From positions 1 to 64,000 of the forward strand of contig CAZVNZ010000004.1 of NCBI GenBank assembly GCA_964628515.1: DNA of 64,000 nucleotides. Reading direction: 5' to 3'. The translations under genes were made by a program, and so were the position numbers. Below, in pieces: positions 8,525 through 17,369 of the stretch; within the stretch, counting starts at the first letter, position 1; every line of letters begins with the position of its first letter. This DNA comes from CAZVNZ01 sp964628515 (GTDB taxonomy: Bacteria > Bacillota > Clostridia > Christensenellales > Christensenellaceae). The notes beneath the pieces are model-generated. The model did no database searches and was not told where the DNA came from. It saw only the letters and a list, made by a program, of their open reading frames with translations.

Positions 8525-10078
8525 TTATTTATTTCGTCTAAATTTGGATTTTACCATAGCGCCAAGGCTTGACGCCATGTTAATTTTAAGCAAAAAGGCA
8601 AATAGCATATATATGCCAAGCCCTGCTACCGTGCATATTATAAAGATAGTCAAATAACTGCTAAACACTTGTGCGGTAAATATACTAAGTAGCCAATTAT
8701 GCAAAAGTATTATAATAACTGCACTTATTGCCGTGCATAAAAATATTTTTGCAAACTGCCCTAAGGATTTTTTTAAGCCAATATCGCCTAATTTTTTGCG
8801 CAGAGTTATAAGCATGAGTATTGCCCCTAAAAACCCCGAAAGAGATGTTGCAAGGGTAAGCCCCTTTGCTCCTAAAACATCCTTTAGCAAATAGTTTAGC
8901 AATATATTGATGCTAACCGTTACAATCCCTATTATCATGGGGATTTTTGTTAGCTGTAATGCGTAGAATACCCGTGTTAAAAAGTTGCGTATGCCAAAGG
9001 CGAAAATACCCACAATGTAGAGGGCAAAAACGGGTGCGGTAAACAAAGTATTTTCCAATGTAAAATTGCCCCTTTGATATACCAGCCCAATAACCTCTTT
9101 ACTGCATACTACCGCTATCACAATAATGGGAAGGGTTATTAATGCTACAACCTCCAAAGATTTGCATACCGCACTTTTAATTTCGTCCATCTTTTTTGCC
9201 GCCGCCAAACCGCTTAATTCGGAAAACATAATGGTGGTTATAGGCACTATTAAAATGCCCAGCGCAGTTTGTACGAGGGTATAACTGTACCTTAAAGAGC
9301 TTACCACACCAAGCCCCATATTAGAGGCAAACATTCTATTGGTGAGGCTGTTAATATCATCAAAAGCAATGCTTATTAAAGAGGGTACAGCAAGCTTAAA
9401 GGTGCGTCGCAACTCTTTGTTTTTAAGGTTTAGCGACTTCTTATACTTAAAGTTTTTACGCAAAAAGGGTATGAGTATTATAACCTGCAAAATTGCAGAT
9501 AGTGCGGTAGATATCGTTACCGCCACAATGTCTTTAAATACTACGCAGGCAAGTATTACACAAAAGGACAGCGCAAAGCCTATTAGTTGCTCGGGGATAA
9601 ATTTTTTCCGTGCATTTAAAATATTTACAAGCACGCCCGAAACTGCGTAAAACATCAACGAAGGGTATAATATTTGGGATAGGGTAACTATTAACTCTCC
9701 TGTTTGTGCATCACCATACCATAAAAACTTAGTAATTTCAGGGGCAAACAAAAACCCTAAAATGCCTACGAGTAAGCCAAGCACCATATATAAATTAAGT
9801 ATGTTGCTTGCGTATAAATGGGCTTGGTCTTCCCCAAACTTCATGCGTGCTTTTGTGTAAATGGGTATAAAAGTGGCACTAATGCCCATAAGAAAAACAA
9901 GAGATACGGTATTTAGCATGGTGTACGCCATATTGTAGGCGTCTGATGCCATACTCATCCCAAAGGTAGCGGAAAAGAATATGTCTCTGGCAAATCCGGC
10001 AACTTTACTTAAAATAATTATTAATGTAACAACAAAAGTAGTTTTTAAAAAAGTATTTTGCTTTTTTTCAGTATCCAT
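8525..10078 (-). CDS. murJ: Lipid II flippase MurJ (MVF family)
   Basis: A 517-residue polytopic membrane protein of the MOP exporter superfamily with about 14 predicted helices. The N-terminal pattern (SKVAGFARDIFFSATFG...SDAYNMAYTMLN) is typical of MurJ, which flips lipid II across the membrane for peptidoglycan synthesis. Its start lies 3 nt downstream of the preceding gene on the same strand (small exporter, ending at 10082), so the two form an operon. An MVF-type flippase for another polyprenyl-linked glycan is the main alternative. Confidence 0.85.
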   Translation of the reverse strand: MDTEKKQNTFLKTTFVVTLIIILSKVAGFARDIFFSATFGMSMASDAYNMAYTMLNTVSLVFLMGISATFIPIYTKARMKFGEDQAHLYASNILNLYMVLGLLVGILGFLFAPEITKFLWYGDAQTGELIVTLSQILYPSLMFYAVSGVLVNILNARKKFIPEQLIGFALSFCVILACVVFKDIVAVTISTALSAILQVIILIPFLRKNFKYKKSLNLKNKELRRTFKLAVPSLISIAFDDINSLTNRMFASNMGLGVVSSLRYSYTLVQTALGILIVPITTIMFSELSGLAAAKKMDEIKSAVCKSLEVVALITLPIIVIAVVCSKEVIGLVYQRGNFTLENTLFTAPVFALYIVGIFAFGIRNFLTRVFYALQLTKIPMIIGIVTVSINILLNYLLKDVLGAKGLTLATSLSGFLGAILMLITLRKKLGDIGLKKSLGQFAKIFLCTAISAVIIILLHNWLLSIFTAQVFSSYLTIFIICTVAGLGIYMLFAFLLKINMASSLGAMVKSKFRRNK

Positions 10079-10081
10079 TTT

Positions 10082-10543
10082 TTATGCAACCGCAACGTGT
10101 ATTGTCCTTGTAACAAAAAGCATAATAAGCCCTGCAACAATATTTCCCACAATAATTACAGGCATAGAATACTTTAGCTTTAAATCCAGCATTGCGGCAA
10201 TCAGCGACCCTGTCCACACTCCTGTGCCGGGTAGGGGGATTGCAACAAATGCAAACAGTCCTAAATAGGCATATTTTTCAATTTTGCCTTTGTGCTTTTC
10301 TACCTTGCCCACAAGCCAGTTGGAAAACCTGTTAAAAAGGTTTACTTTGCTTTTTTGCATCCAATGTATTATTTTTTTAATAAAAAACAATATAAAGGGA
10401 ATGGGGATAGAGCTTCCGATAACGGCTAAAATAAAGGTTTCCCAAAGGGGAATACCGCTAAATACACCAACAGGTATTGCCGCTTTTAACTCTAAAATGG
10501 GTAGCATTGCTATTCCTATTACAATAAAATATTTATAAAACAA
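10082..10543 (-). CDS. Small multidrug export / DedA-like membrane protein (COG2426)
   Basis: 153 residues from a TTG start (10543) with AGGAGAG eight nt upstream. There are about four hydrophobic segments, with the motif PLPGTGVWTGSLIAAML near residues 103-119. This is the pattern of the small multi-drug export family and resembles the re-entrant motif of DedA-superfamily lipid scramblases and flippases. It sits directly upstream of murJ in an operon, which fits an envelope-lipid role better than a drug-efflux role. That reading is inference. Confidence 0.78.
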   Translation of the reverse strand: MFYKYFIVIGIAMLPILELKAAIPVGVFSGIPLWETFILAVIGSSIPIPFILFFIKKIIHWMQKSKVNLFNRFSNWLVGKVEKHKGKIEKYAYLGLFAFVAIPLPGTGVWTGSLIAAMLDLKLKYSMPVIIVGNIVAGLIMLFVTRTIHVAVA

Positions 10544-11003
10544 TTTTTATACTCTCCTAAAATTTGTAGTGCTTTTTGTAAAACACTAAAAGATATTATA
10601 CTATAATTTGTAAGAAATTAACAGCATATTTTTTGCTTTTTTGATTTTTAGTGATGCAATTCTATTGGGAAAAAATAAACTTTGGGTGCTTTTGGTTTTA
10701 TGGTGATGCCATGTAACCTAAGTAGTGGTTCTTAATTTGGGTTGGGTGGTAACTTTTGTGGGTTTTGTGTGATTTCGCTTCGTATGCCTACGTCTGAAAT
10801 TGGGTGCGGTTAATATAAAAAACATTGACTTGGTGATTGTTTTGGAAAATAATGTAAAGTATATTATACAAATTATATTTTCAAAGTGCTAAGTATATAT
10901 TACAATAATTAGTAGAAAATATAATATATATATTGCATTATATTTAATGATAATATATAATATACATAGCATTATAGAGAAACAATAAAAAAGAGGTGAT
11001 TTT
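10544..11003. other. 460-nt intergenic region between divergent genes
   Basis: No coding frame is supported. The segment about 10680-10815 is G/T-rich on the plus strand without an evident structure. A possible promoter toward the ATPase is TTGACT (10825-10830), 17 nt, AATAAT (10848-10853), followed by about 130 nt of very AT-rich leader. Confidence 0.4.
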
Positions 11004-12449
11004 ATGGGCGTTGCATCCGACGATAATATATTAAAGGTATTGACTGCATTTAATCCGTGGTGGAAATCGGGGGCACTTCGTACTGAGTTTCGCAGGACTT
11101 TTAAGCGTTTTGCTTTTTACGAGGCTAAGCGATTGCTTATACACGAGAGTATTCGTCGCACGGTTATACTTACAGGCACACGTAGGGTGGGCAAAACCAC
11201 AATTCAATATCAAATTATAGACGAATTACTGAGCATAGGCATAAACCCACTTCAAATAGTATTTATATCCTTAGACCACCCTCTACTAAAGCTATGCAAG
11301 CTAAACGAGGTTTTGGACTGCTATCACTCAAACATTTACGGCTACGAGGATTGCTATTATTTTCTTGACGAAATTCAATACGCTACCGATTGGGACGGCT
11401 GGATAAAAACAATATATGATACTCAACCCCTTTCACGTATGATTGCGACAGGCTCTGCAAGCCCTGTTTTGCGTAAAAAAGCCGTCGAAAGCGGTGTCGG
11501 ACGCTGGACGGTTGTGCAAGTGCCCACCCTTTCTTTTTACGAATATTGCGAGATGCTAAATGTGGAGCAAGCGGATATTTCGGCAGATGTCAAACCAACC
11601 GACCTCGTGGGTTATGACAAACGTAAGCTTACCCTTCTTGCAACCAAACTATCCGGATTGCAAAGACATTTTAACAGATATTTGACTGTGGGAGGCTTTC
11701 CCGAGCTTGCCCTTGCAAAAGATGATTTTCTTGCTCAGGCTATTATGCGAGAAGATGTTGTGGATAAGGTATTGAAAAGGGATATCCCTTCCCTTTATAA
11801 CATTCGTAATTCCACCGAGCTTGAGCGTATTTTCCTATATTTGTGCTATTATTCTTCCAACATTATTGCCATAGATGCAATCGCAAAAGAGCTTGACGGA
11901 GTAAGCCGAGCCACCTTGGACGATTATATCGAATATATGGAGAGCGCAAATTTAATTTACCGCAGTATGCCTGTGGATATGGGGGGCAAAAAGGTTTTAA
12001 AAGCAAAGGCAAAAATATATATTGCAGATGCCGCCATACGCAATGCCGTTTTAATGGACGATAATTTGCTCATAGATCCTGTGCAGTTGGGAATAACGGT
12101 AGAAACAGCAATATACAAGCATATTGTAGCCTTTTACTATCAAAATGCCACAAAAGTAGGCTACTTTAGAGGGGGCAAAAAGGGTAACGAAATTGATGTT
12201 GTTGTGGAGTACCCAAACGGCAAAATACTCATAGAAGTTAAATACAGAGAAAACGCTATCATAGACAAAAAAGATGCCATCTACGATTTGGCGGACGAAG
12301 CCACCAGCGCTATTGTTGTAACAAAGAGGGCGGACGACTACGGCATACAAAATTCCGCAGGAAAAAAGAAAATTTTACGCTTACCCGTATTTATGTTTTT
12401 ATATCTATTGGGAAACGCAGAAAAACACGGCTATAAAGGCGCTAAGTAA
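11004..12449 (+). CDS. AAA+ ATPase with C-terminal DUF4143
   Basis: 481 residues preceded by AGAGGTGA. A Walker A motif, GTRRVGKTT (about residues 58-66), and a Walker B-like YYFLDEIQY precede an AAA domain. The C-terminal DUF4143 region carries a PD-(D/E)xK-like EIDVVVEYPNGKILIEVKYRE near residues 395-415. Stand-alone ATPases of this type are common and mobile in bacteria and archaea. Their role is unknown; the nuclease-like C-terminus suggests nucleic acid processing or a defence or stress function, which is inference. No partner gene is adjacent. Confidence 0.85.
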   Translation: MGVASDDNILKVLTAFNPWWKSGALRTEFRRTFKRFAFYEAKRLLIHESIRRTVILTGTRRVGKTTIQYQIIDELLSIGINPLQIVFISLDHPLLKLCKLNEVLDCYHSNIYGYEDCYYFLDEIQYATDWDGWIKTIYDTQPLSRMIATGSASPVLRKKAVESGVGRWTVVQVPTLSFYEYCEMLNVEQADISADVKPTDLVGYDKRKLTLLATKLSGLQRHFNRYLTVGGFPELALAKDDFLAQAIMREDVVDKVLKRDIPSLYNIRNSTELERIFLYLCYYSSNIIAIDAIAKELDGVSRATLDDYIEYMESANLIYRSMPVDMGGKKVLKAKAKIYIADAAIRNAVLMDDNLLIDPVQLGITVETAIYKHIVAFYYQNATKVGYFRGGKKGNEIDVVVEYPNGKILIEVKYRENAIIDKKDAIYDLADEATSAIVVTKRADDYGIQNSAGKKKILRLPVFMFLYLLGNAEKHGYKGAK

Positions 12450-12468
12450 GAGGGCTTTACCCAAGTTT

Positions 12469-13791
12469 TCAGCCCCCCTCAAAACTATGGTTGTTGCACC
12501 TAAGCCTTGCTATCAACCAAACACCCACACCAAAAGCAACCCCCTCTACCAAGGGATATGCCACCCACACCCCCGTTATTCCAAAAACCAAACCAAGCAG
12601 TATCACTATGGGAATTATTATACTGCATCCCCTTAAAAGAGAAATTAGAAAGGCGGGCTTTGGCTGTTTTATTGCACTTAATGCCGCCGAACGCACTATA
12701 TTTATACCCCCAAAGAAGAACCCCATAAAATAAATATACATACCCACCACCGCCATTTCCTTTAGTGCCAAGTTATTTTGGCTGTTAAAAACATCCACTA
12801 TATTTAGGGCAAAAATCAGTATTATTATGTAGATGATGATGGCAAAAGCAAGAGCGGTAGCAACTCCGTATTTATATATGCTTTTTACTTCCTTTATATT
12901 GTTTTTGCCAAAGGAAGTGGTAAGTACGGGTTGCATACCTTGTGCAACACCCACAAAAACGGAGATGCCCACAAGGGCAATATTTGCCACCACGCCGTAA
13001 GCCGCTACCGCCACATTACCGGAAATACCCAGCAACACCATGTTAAACACAAGCATCACAATACCGGAAGAAATCTCCGTAATAAAGGAGGACACTCCAA
13101 GGGTGGTTATTTGTTTAATCGTTTTTAGTTTTAGCTTGCATTTTATGGCTTTAAGCCCTTTATTTTGCTTAAAGTGCAACGAGAGTACGCACAAGCTGAA
13201 AACAGGTGCTAACCCCGTTGCAAAGGCGGCGCCAAACATCCCCATATTAAAGGGGAAAACAAACACATAATCAAGCACTATATTTGAAAAGCTTGCACAA
13301 AGCATGGCAATCATAGCAAGTTTGGGCGAGCCGTTGTTTCTTACAAAGCCTGCAACAATGTTGTTTACAATAAAACAGGGGGCAAAGCACATAATTGTTT
13401 TTAAATAGATATTTGTGTAGTCGAAGGACTCGGCATTTGCGCCTAAAGCGGTACTTAAATTTTGAGAAAACAACACGCCTGCAACAGTAATTACCAACCC
13501 AATTACACCACCTGCAAAAAGGCTGTTTGTAAAAGTTGCGTTTGCGCAAATGTGCTTATGCTCCGTTTTTAGCAAGGCAAATTTTGTACCTCCGCCTACA
13601 CCAAGCATCAACCCCAATCCGTTAATCAAGCTGTATACAGGTAAAGCAAGATTAAGTGCCGTAAGTCCGTTTGCGCCCATTTTTGCGGAAATAAAAAAGG
13701 TGTCTGCCAAAATATAGCACGAAAGCCCTATCATTCCAAGCACATTTAGACTAACGTATTTAGCAAATGTTAAAAGTAATTTGTTTTGCAT
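12469..13791 (-). CDS. MATE family efflux transporter (MepA-like)
   Basis: 440 residues from ATG 13791, with AAAAGGAGAAG just upstream; an in-frame ATG at 13821 lies before the ribosome site and is rejected. It is a twelve-helix MATE protein of the DinF/MepA branch, with typical segments near LSCYILADTFFIS and IVAGFVRNNGSPKLAM. MATE proteins export cationic compounds using Na+ or H+ gradients. The leader contains a structure that resembles the guanidine-IV (mepA) riboswitch, which would point to guanidinium export. Confidence 0.88.
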   Translation of the reverse strand: MQNKLLLTFAKYVSLNVLGMIGLSCYILADTFFISAKMGANGLTALNLALPVYSLINGLGLMLGVGGGTKFALLKTEHKHICANATFTNSLFAGGVIGLVITVAGVLFSQNLSTALGANAESFDYTNIYLKTIMCFAPCFIVNNIVAGFVRNNGSPKLAMIAMLCASFSNIVLDYVFVFPFNMGMFGAAFATGLAPVFSLCVLSLHFKQNKGLKAIKCKLKLKTIKQITTLGVSSFITEISSGIVMLVFNMVLLGISGNVAVAAYGVVANIALVGISVFVGVAQGMQPVLTTSFGKNNIKEVKSIYKYGVATALAFAIIIYIIILIFALNIVDVFNSQNNLALKEMAVVGMYIYFMGFFFGGINIVRSAALSAIKQPKPAFLISLLRGCSIIIPIVILLGLVFGITGVWVAYPLVEGVAFGVGVWLIARLRCNNHSFEGG

Positions 13792-13835
13792 AACTTCTCC
13801 TTTTGTAAGGTTTAGTAGCACTCAAAAACAGAAAT

Positions 13836-13925
13836 AAAAAAACACTCTGCGTTTTATATCTTCTATGGCCTGCTGATATAAAACCGAATGCCCATACGCT
13901 CTACCCGGCGGCAAAGCTTTCTCAT
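13836..13925 (-). promoter_or_regulatory. Candidate guanidine-IV (mepA-motif) riboswitch before the MATE gene
   Basis: Read on the minus strand, the leader has a first hairpin closed by UGCC/GGCA (13888-13914) whose loop holds GCCGGGUAGAGCGUAUG. A second hairpin, GGTTTTATATC / GATATAAAACG (13850-13886), is followed after 7 nt by T7, so it is terminator-like. The first loop's UAUGG can pair with CCAUA in the second loop. Such a kissing interaction over a terminator in front of a MATE gene is what I recall for the guanidine-IV class. I cannot verify the consensus here. The alternative is the plain terminator of the upstream arsR gene. Confidence 0.5.
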
Positions 13926-14047
13926 TATTTTATTTTGATGATGTTAGTTTAACATAGATTTTTGTTGTTGGCAAGGGGGGTAAGTTGCCGGTTGTGTGCA
14001 AAAGCAAGAAAACGCAATACCAAAGGCTTACATACTACCGCAAAAAC

Positions 14048-14326
14048 TCATCTTACACGCAAAATTTCTATAATTAAGCTTTTTACCTTTTCGTTGGTTA
14101 TGGAGTATATCATACGGTTATTATTGCGCTTGGCTGTAATTATTTTTTCTGCCCTTAGTTTTGCTAAATGCTGAGAAACACAGGATTGAGACACTTTTAG
14201 GCTTTCTTGCATAGTTTTAACATCGCTACTTCCCTTTAATACAAGCCCACCCAATATACACAGACGCACAGGGTGTGCCACTACTTTTAGTAAGTCTGCC
14301 AAGCCCTCATATACCGAAAATTCCAT
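14048..14326 (-). CDS. ArsR/SmtB-type winged-helix repressor
   Basis: 92 residues with AAGGCGG before the ATG. It has the ArsR pattern: LLKVVAHPVRLCILGGL at residues 11-27, then the recognition helix VSQSCVSQHLAKLRAEKIITAKRNNNRMIYSI. A cysteine in the ArsR box position (VRLCIL) and one in SQSCVSQH could ligate metal, but the classical CVC pair is absent. It lies upstream of the MATE gene on the same strand, so it may regulate itself and possibly that pump. Confidence 0.85.
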   Translation of the reverse strand: MEFSVYEGLADLLKVVAHPVRLCILGGLVLKGSSDVKTMQESLKVSQSCVSQHLAKLRAEKIITAKRNNNRMIYSITNEKVKSLIIEILRVR

Positions 14327-14681
14327 ATTATACCGCCTTTATATTATAATCTTAATATAATTATATTATAATATTAGAATTATTAAATATCAAGCAATAA
14401 TTAAGTCCAAATAAAGCCCAAATATGTTTTACCCACCAAAATGCCCACAAAAAAACCGCCCGATAAAACCCAAAGGCGGTTTAAATCCAAAAAACTAATC
14501 ATTAGCCCAAAAAGACCAATACTTCGTTACAGCTAACAAGTGTTTGCGGTTGTACAACCTTAAGACTTCACGACTTAACAGCCCAACAGCCCCCATCAGC
14601 CCGACAGTCCTTAAAAGACCAATAGCCCAAGGCCACAAAAGCCTCCAAACTGCCCCAAAAACTCAACAGCTACAAAACTCC
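14327..14681. other. 355-nt intergenic region with a minus-strand terminator
   Basis: No gene is supported. It holds a very AT-rich promoter-like stretch before arsR (TATAAT-like repeats, 14340-14390) and a terminator. The rest (14490-14680) is C-rich on the plus strand with short imperfect repeats such as CAGCCCAACAGCCC. Confidence 0.5.
14449..14482 (-). terminator. Intrinsic terminator for the GNAT gene (minus strand)
   Basis: On the minus strand AAACCGCC - 14-nt loop - GGCGGTTT, followed by a T-run (seven T in all). It lies about 200 nt past the GNAT gene's stop. Confidence 0.7.
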
Positions 14682-15134
14682 TTAAAGCTCCTTTTGCAAC
14701 ATTAAAATTTCTTCGCCGTTTAAAAACTCGTTTTGGAAGCTTTCGTTAGGGAAGAAACCGAGTTGCTCTCTGTATATTTTTAATGCTCTGTAATTTTGTG
14801 GGTCCACATTTACTTCTACCGTTTTTATGCCAAAAGTTTTCATATCCGCAAATGCGATATTTAAAAAGGAAGATGCAAGGTTAGGTGTTGCTTGCGGATT
14901 AATAATATTTATGCTGTGCAAAAATACTTTATCCGGATTATCAAAGTTACGCATAAAATATACTACGCCTAAAACTTCGTCGTATTCTACCGCTACGTAT
15001 ACTCTGGAGTGTCTTAGCATTGCAATTAAATCAAAAACATCTAAGGCGCTGTCCCCCTGTTCTTCTTCTAAACGAACTAATTGCTCTACTAAATCGTAGT
15101 CTCTTTCTTTAATTTGAAAATATTCTATAGCCAT
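14682..15134 (-). CDS. GNAT family N-acetyltransferase
   Basis: 150 residues with GGAGG before the ATG. It shows the GNAT layout: VYVAVEYDEVLGVVYFMRN (beta strands 2-4), a central region leading to an acceptor-side strand (KTVEVNVDPQNYRALKIYRE), and the C-terminal signature NYRALKIYREQLGFFP where the acetyl-CoA-side helix ends. The substrate cannot be predicted. It is single-gene, between its own AT-rich upstream region and the terminator. Confidence 0.75.
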   Translation of the reverse strand: MAIEYFQIKERDYDLVEQLVRLEEEQGDSALDVFDLIAMLRHSRVYVAVEYDEVLGVVYFMRNFDNPDKVFLHSINIINPQATPNLASSFLNIAFADMKTFGIKTVEVNVDPQNYRALKIYREQLGFFPNESFQNEFLNGEEILMLQKEL

Positions 15135-15224
15135 AACCAGCCTCCAAATAATCTATATATAACAAAGTTATTATACTAAATATATAAATGTTTTGCAAGC
15201 AAAAGCACAAATATACACACTTAT

Positions 15225-16079
15225 TTAAAAATTATAATAACTGCTGTATTTTTCCACCCAACGAGCCATTTCTTCCACCATCGTTTCATAATCCGGGACT
15301 TTATATTCCAAATTAAAATTTGTGCGTATTAAAGATTTATCCGATACAAAATCGTCGTAAGGCTCTATAATCAGCGAATTATTTTTAAAATATTTATTAA
15401 ACAAACACAGTAAATCGTACTTGCTTATGGCGGTGTTTGGCACTAAATTTACAAGTCCGCCCACACGGCTAAGGGCGGCGCACTCCATTGCCTTTGCAAG
15501 ACAAATGGTGGTAAGCCCCGTCCACATTGCTTTGGTGTATCCCTTTATACTGCCCTCTTGCTTCATAAACCAGTTAAAAAGTCCTATGCCCTTTTGGTTA
15601 ATGTCAGGGCCTATTATGGAGTCTCTGAGGGTAATGTCTTTAGTGTTTGTAATTTCACCAAGAGCTTTGGTTCTGTCGTAAAAGGTTTGCCCATCGGGAA
15701 AATCCATCTCCGTATAGCCACCTTTTTTTCCCGAAAACACGCAATCTGTGCTCATGTGTATCAGTTGGGTTTGGCTGTCCTTTAATAAAGAGGCTAAAAA
15801 ATGGGGAAAATAGCTGTTTAAAAAAACCGCAAGCTCTTTGTTTTCCTCCGCAAATTGATTAAGAATACCCACGCAATTTATAACCGCATCATAATTATTA
15901 GAAGAAATCAAGTTTTCCACACTCGCCGTGTCTCGTACATCTCCTGTAATGCTTTTGCAAATATTGGAAGGGCGAATATCAAAGGAAGTTACGTTATGCC
16001 CCTGCGCCGTTAGGTACAAACACACGGTATGCCCTGCCATTCCGCTGCCGCCAAACACCAGAAAATCAGCCTTCTTCAT
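15225..16079 (-). CDS. RmlD-like nucleotide-sugar 4-ketoreductase
   Basis: 284 residues from ATG 16079, which follows GGGAGGG; it overlaps the upstream gene by 14 nt. A Rossmann GGSGMAGH motif lies near the N-terminus and an STDCVFSGKKGGYTE...FYDRTKALGE segment carries the short-chain dehydrogenase YxxxK (YDRTK). It matches the dTDP-4-dehydrorhamnose reductase family. With the upstream CapE/FnlA-like dehydratase it probably makes a 6-deoxy-aminosugar nucleotide for a surface polymer. It lacks the C-terminal cupin of WbjC/CapF-type proteins, so the exact product is uncertain. Confidence 0.8.
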   Translation of the reverse strand: MKKADFLVFGGSGMAGHTVCLYLTAQGHNVTSFDIRPSNICKSITGDVRDTASVENLISSNNYDAVINCVGILNQFAEENKELAVFLNSYFPHFLASLLKDSQTQLIHMSTDCVFSGKKGGYTEMDFPDGQTFYDRTKALGEITNTKDITLRDSIIGPDINQKGIGLFNWFMKQEGSIKGYTKAMWTGLTTICLAKAMECAALSRVGGLVNLVPNTAISKYDLLCLFNKYFKNNSLIIEPYDDFVSDKSLIRTNFNLEYKVPDYETMVEEMARWVEKYSSYYNF

Positions 16080-17103
16080 AAAAATATCCCTCCCTGTCCG
16101 TGCCTGCAAGCTCTCTTTTTATAAAAGGCAGTTTTAGCAATCTTTCTTTGGTTTCCTCTACATTTAATCTATATGTGATGTTGGAGTTATACTCTCCCTC
16201 GGCGCCTTCGGTACCTCCGGCTTCAAAGTTTTCATAGTTTAAGTCTCGCTCGTCTATGGGTATGCGGTAGTAGTTGCCTAAGTCCTCCGCTTTTGCGTAT
16301 TCTTCTTTGGTTAGCAAAGTTTCGTAGAGTTTTTCTCCGTGCCTGAAACCTATGGTTTTTATTGGTGATTTTACATCAAAAATTTCCGTAAGTGCCTGTG
16401 CTAAGGTAAACACGGTGCAAGCAGGGGATTTTTGCACTAAAATATCTCCGCTGTTTGCGTTGGTGTAAGCATAAAGCACCAATTCCACCGCTTCGTCCAA
16501 ACTCATTAAAAAGCGGGTCATATTGCCGTCCGTTACCGTTAGGGGCTGTCCTGCTTTAATTTGCTGTACAAATAAGGGTATTACCGAGCCTCGAGACGCC
16601 ATTACATTACCGTAGCGAGTACCGCAAATGGTGGTGGTTTCCGGCTGTACCGTGCGAGATTTTGCTACAAATATTTTTTCCATCATGGCTTTGGAAATTC
16701 CCATGGCATTTATGGGGTAGGCGGCTTTGTCCGTAGATAAGCACACCACCTTTTTAACCCCTGCATCTATTGCACAGTTTAGCACATTTTCCGTGCCCAA
16801 AACGTTGGTTTTTACCGCTTCAATAGGAAAAAACTCACAAGCCGGCACCTGTTTTAGCGCCGCCGCATGAAAAATATAATCCACATCTCTGACTGCATCT
16901 CTTATGGTGGATTTCTCCCTTACATTGCCTATATAAAACTTTAGTTTGTTGCTTTTATACTTTTTACGCATATCGTCCTGCTTTTTTTCGTCTCTGGAAA
17001 AAATGCGTATTTCGGATATTGAGGTGTTTAAAAACCTTTTAAGTACAGTATTTCCAAAAGAACCTGTACCGCCGGTTATTAATATTTTCTTACCTTCAAA
17101 CAT
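16066..17103 (-). CDS. UDP-GlcNAc 4,6-dehydratase/5-epimerase (CapE/FnlA-like)
   Basis: 345 residues, extended SDR fold. TGGTGSFG (about residues 10-17) binds NAD(P)+. HAAALKQVPACEFFPIEAVKTNVLGTENV and STDKAAYPINAMGISKAMMEK are hallmark stretches of the polysaccharide_synt_2 / CapE-FnlA-PseB group; the usual Tyr of YxxxK is replaced by Met (MGISK), as is common in this subgroup. It catalyses the first step from UDP-GlcNAc to 4-keto-6-deoxy sugars. It forms a two-gene operon with the reductase, and no glycosyltransferase is adjacent. Confidence 0.85.
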   Translation of the reverse strand: MFEGKKILITGGTGSFGNTVLKRFLNTSISEIRIFSRDEKKQDDMRKKYKSNKLKFYIGNVREKSTIRDAVRDVDYIFHAAALKQVPACEFFPIEAVKTNVLGTENVLNCAIDAGVKKVVCLSTDKAAYPINAMGISKAMMEKIFVAKSRTVQPETTTICGTRYGNVMASRGSVIPLFVQQIKAGQPLTVTDGNMTRFLMSLDEAVELVLYAYTNANSGDILVQKSPACTVFTLAQALTEIFDVKSPIKTIGFRHGEKLYETLLTKEEYAKAEDLGNYYRIPIDERDLNYENFEAGGTEGAEGEYNSNITYRLNVEETKERLLKLPFIKRELAGTDREGYFYEEG

Positions 17104-17294
17104 TATTTGCTCACCATTCTTGCCTTATTTCTTATTATAATAGTTTATTATATCATAAAGCACATCACTTTACATCAAATAATTTTTATGAAACACATTC
17201 ACTTATAAATTTCATTTATCTCTTTTAAAATAATAAATAGTATGAATTAATATATAATATTGAAATATTCATAAAACAAAATTTCAAAAAACTA

Positions 17295-17322
17295 TTGACA
17301 AATGATGCAAATGTGGTAAAAT
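17295..17322 (+). promoter_or_regulatory. Sigma-A-type promoter of purA
   Basis: TTGACA (17295-17300), 16 nt, TAAAAT (17317-17322), about 48 nt upstream of the start codon. Confidence 0.75.
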
Positions 17323-17369
17323 GATAACGTAAACAAAGTGTAGGTTAAAGCTACAAGAAGGAAGGTAAT

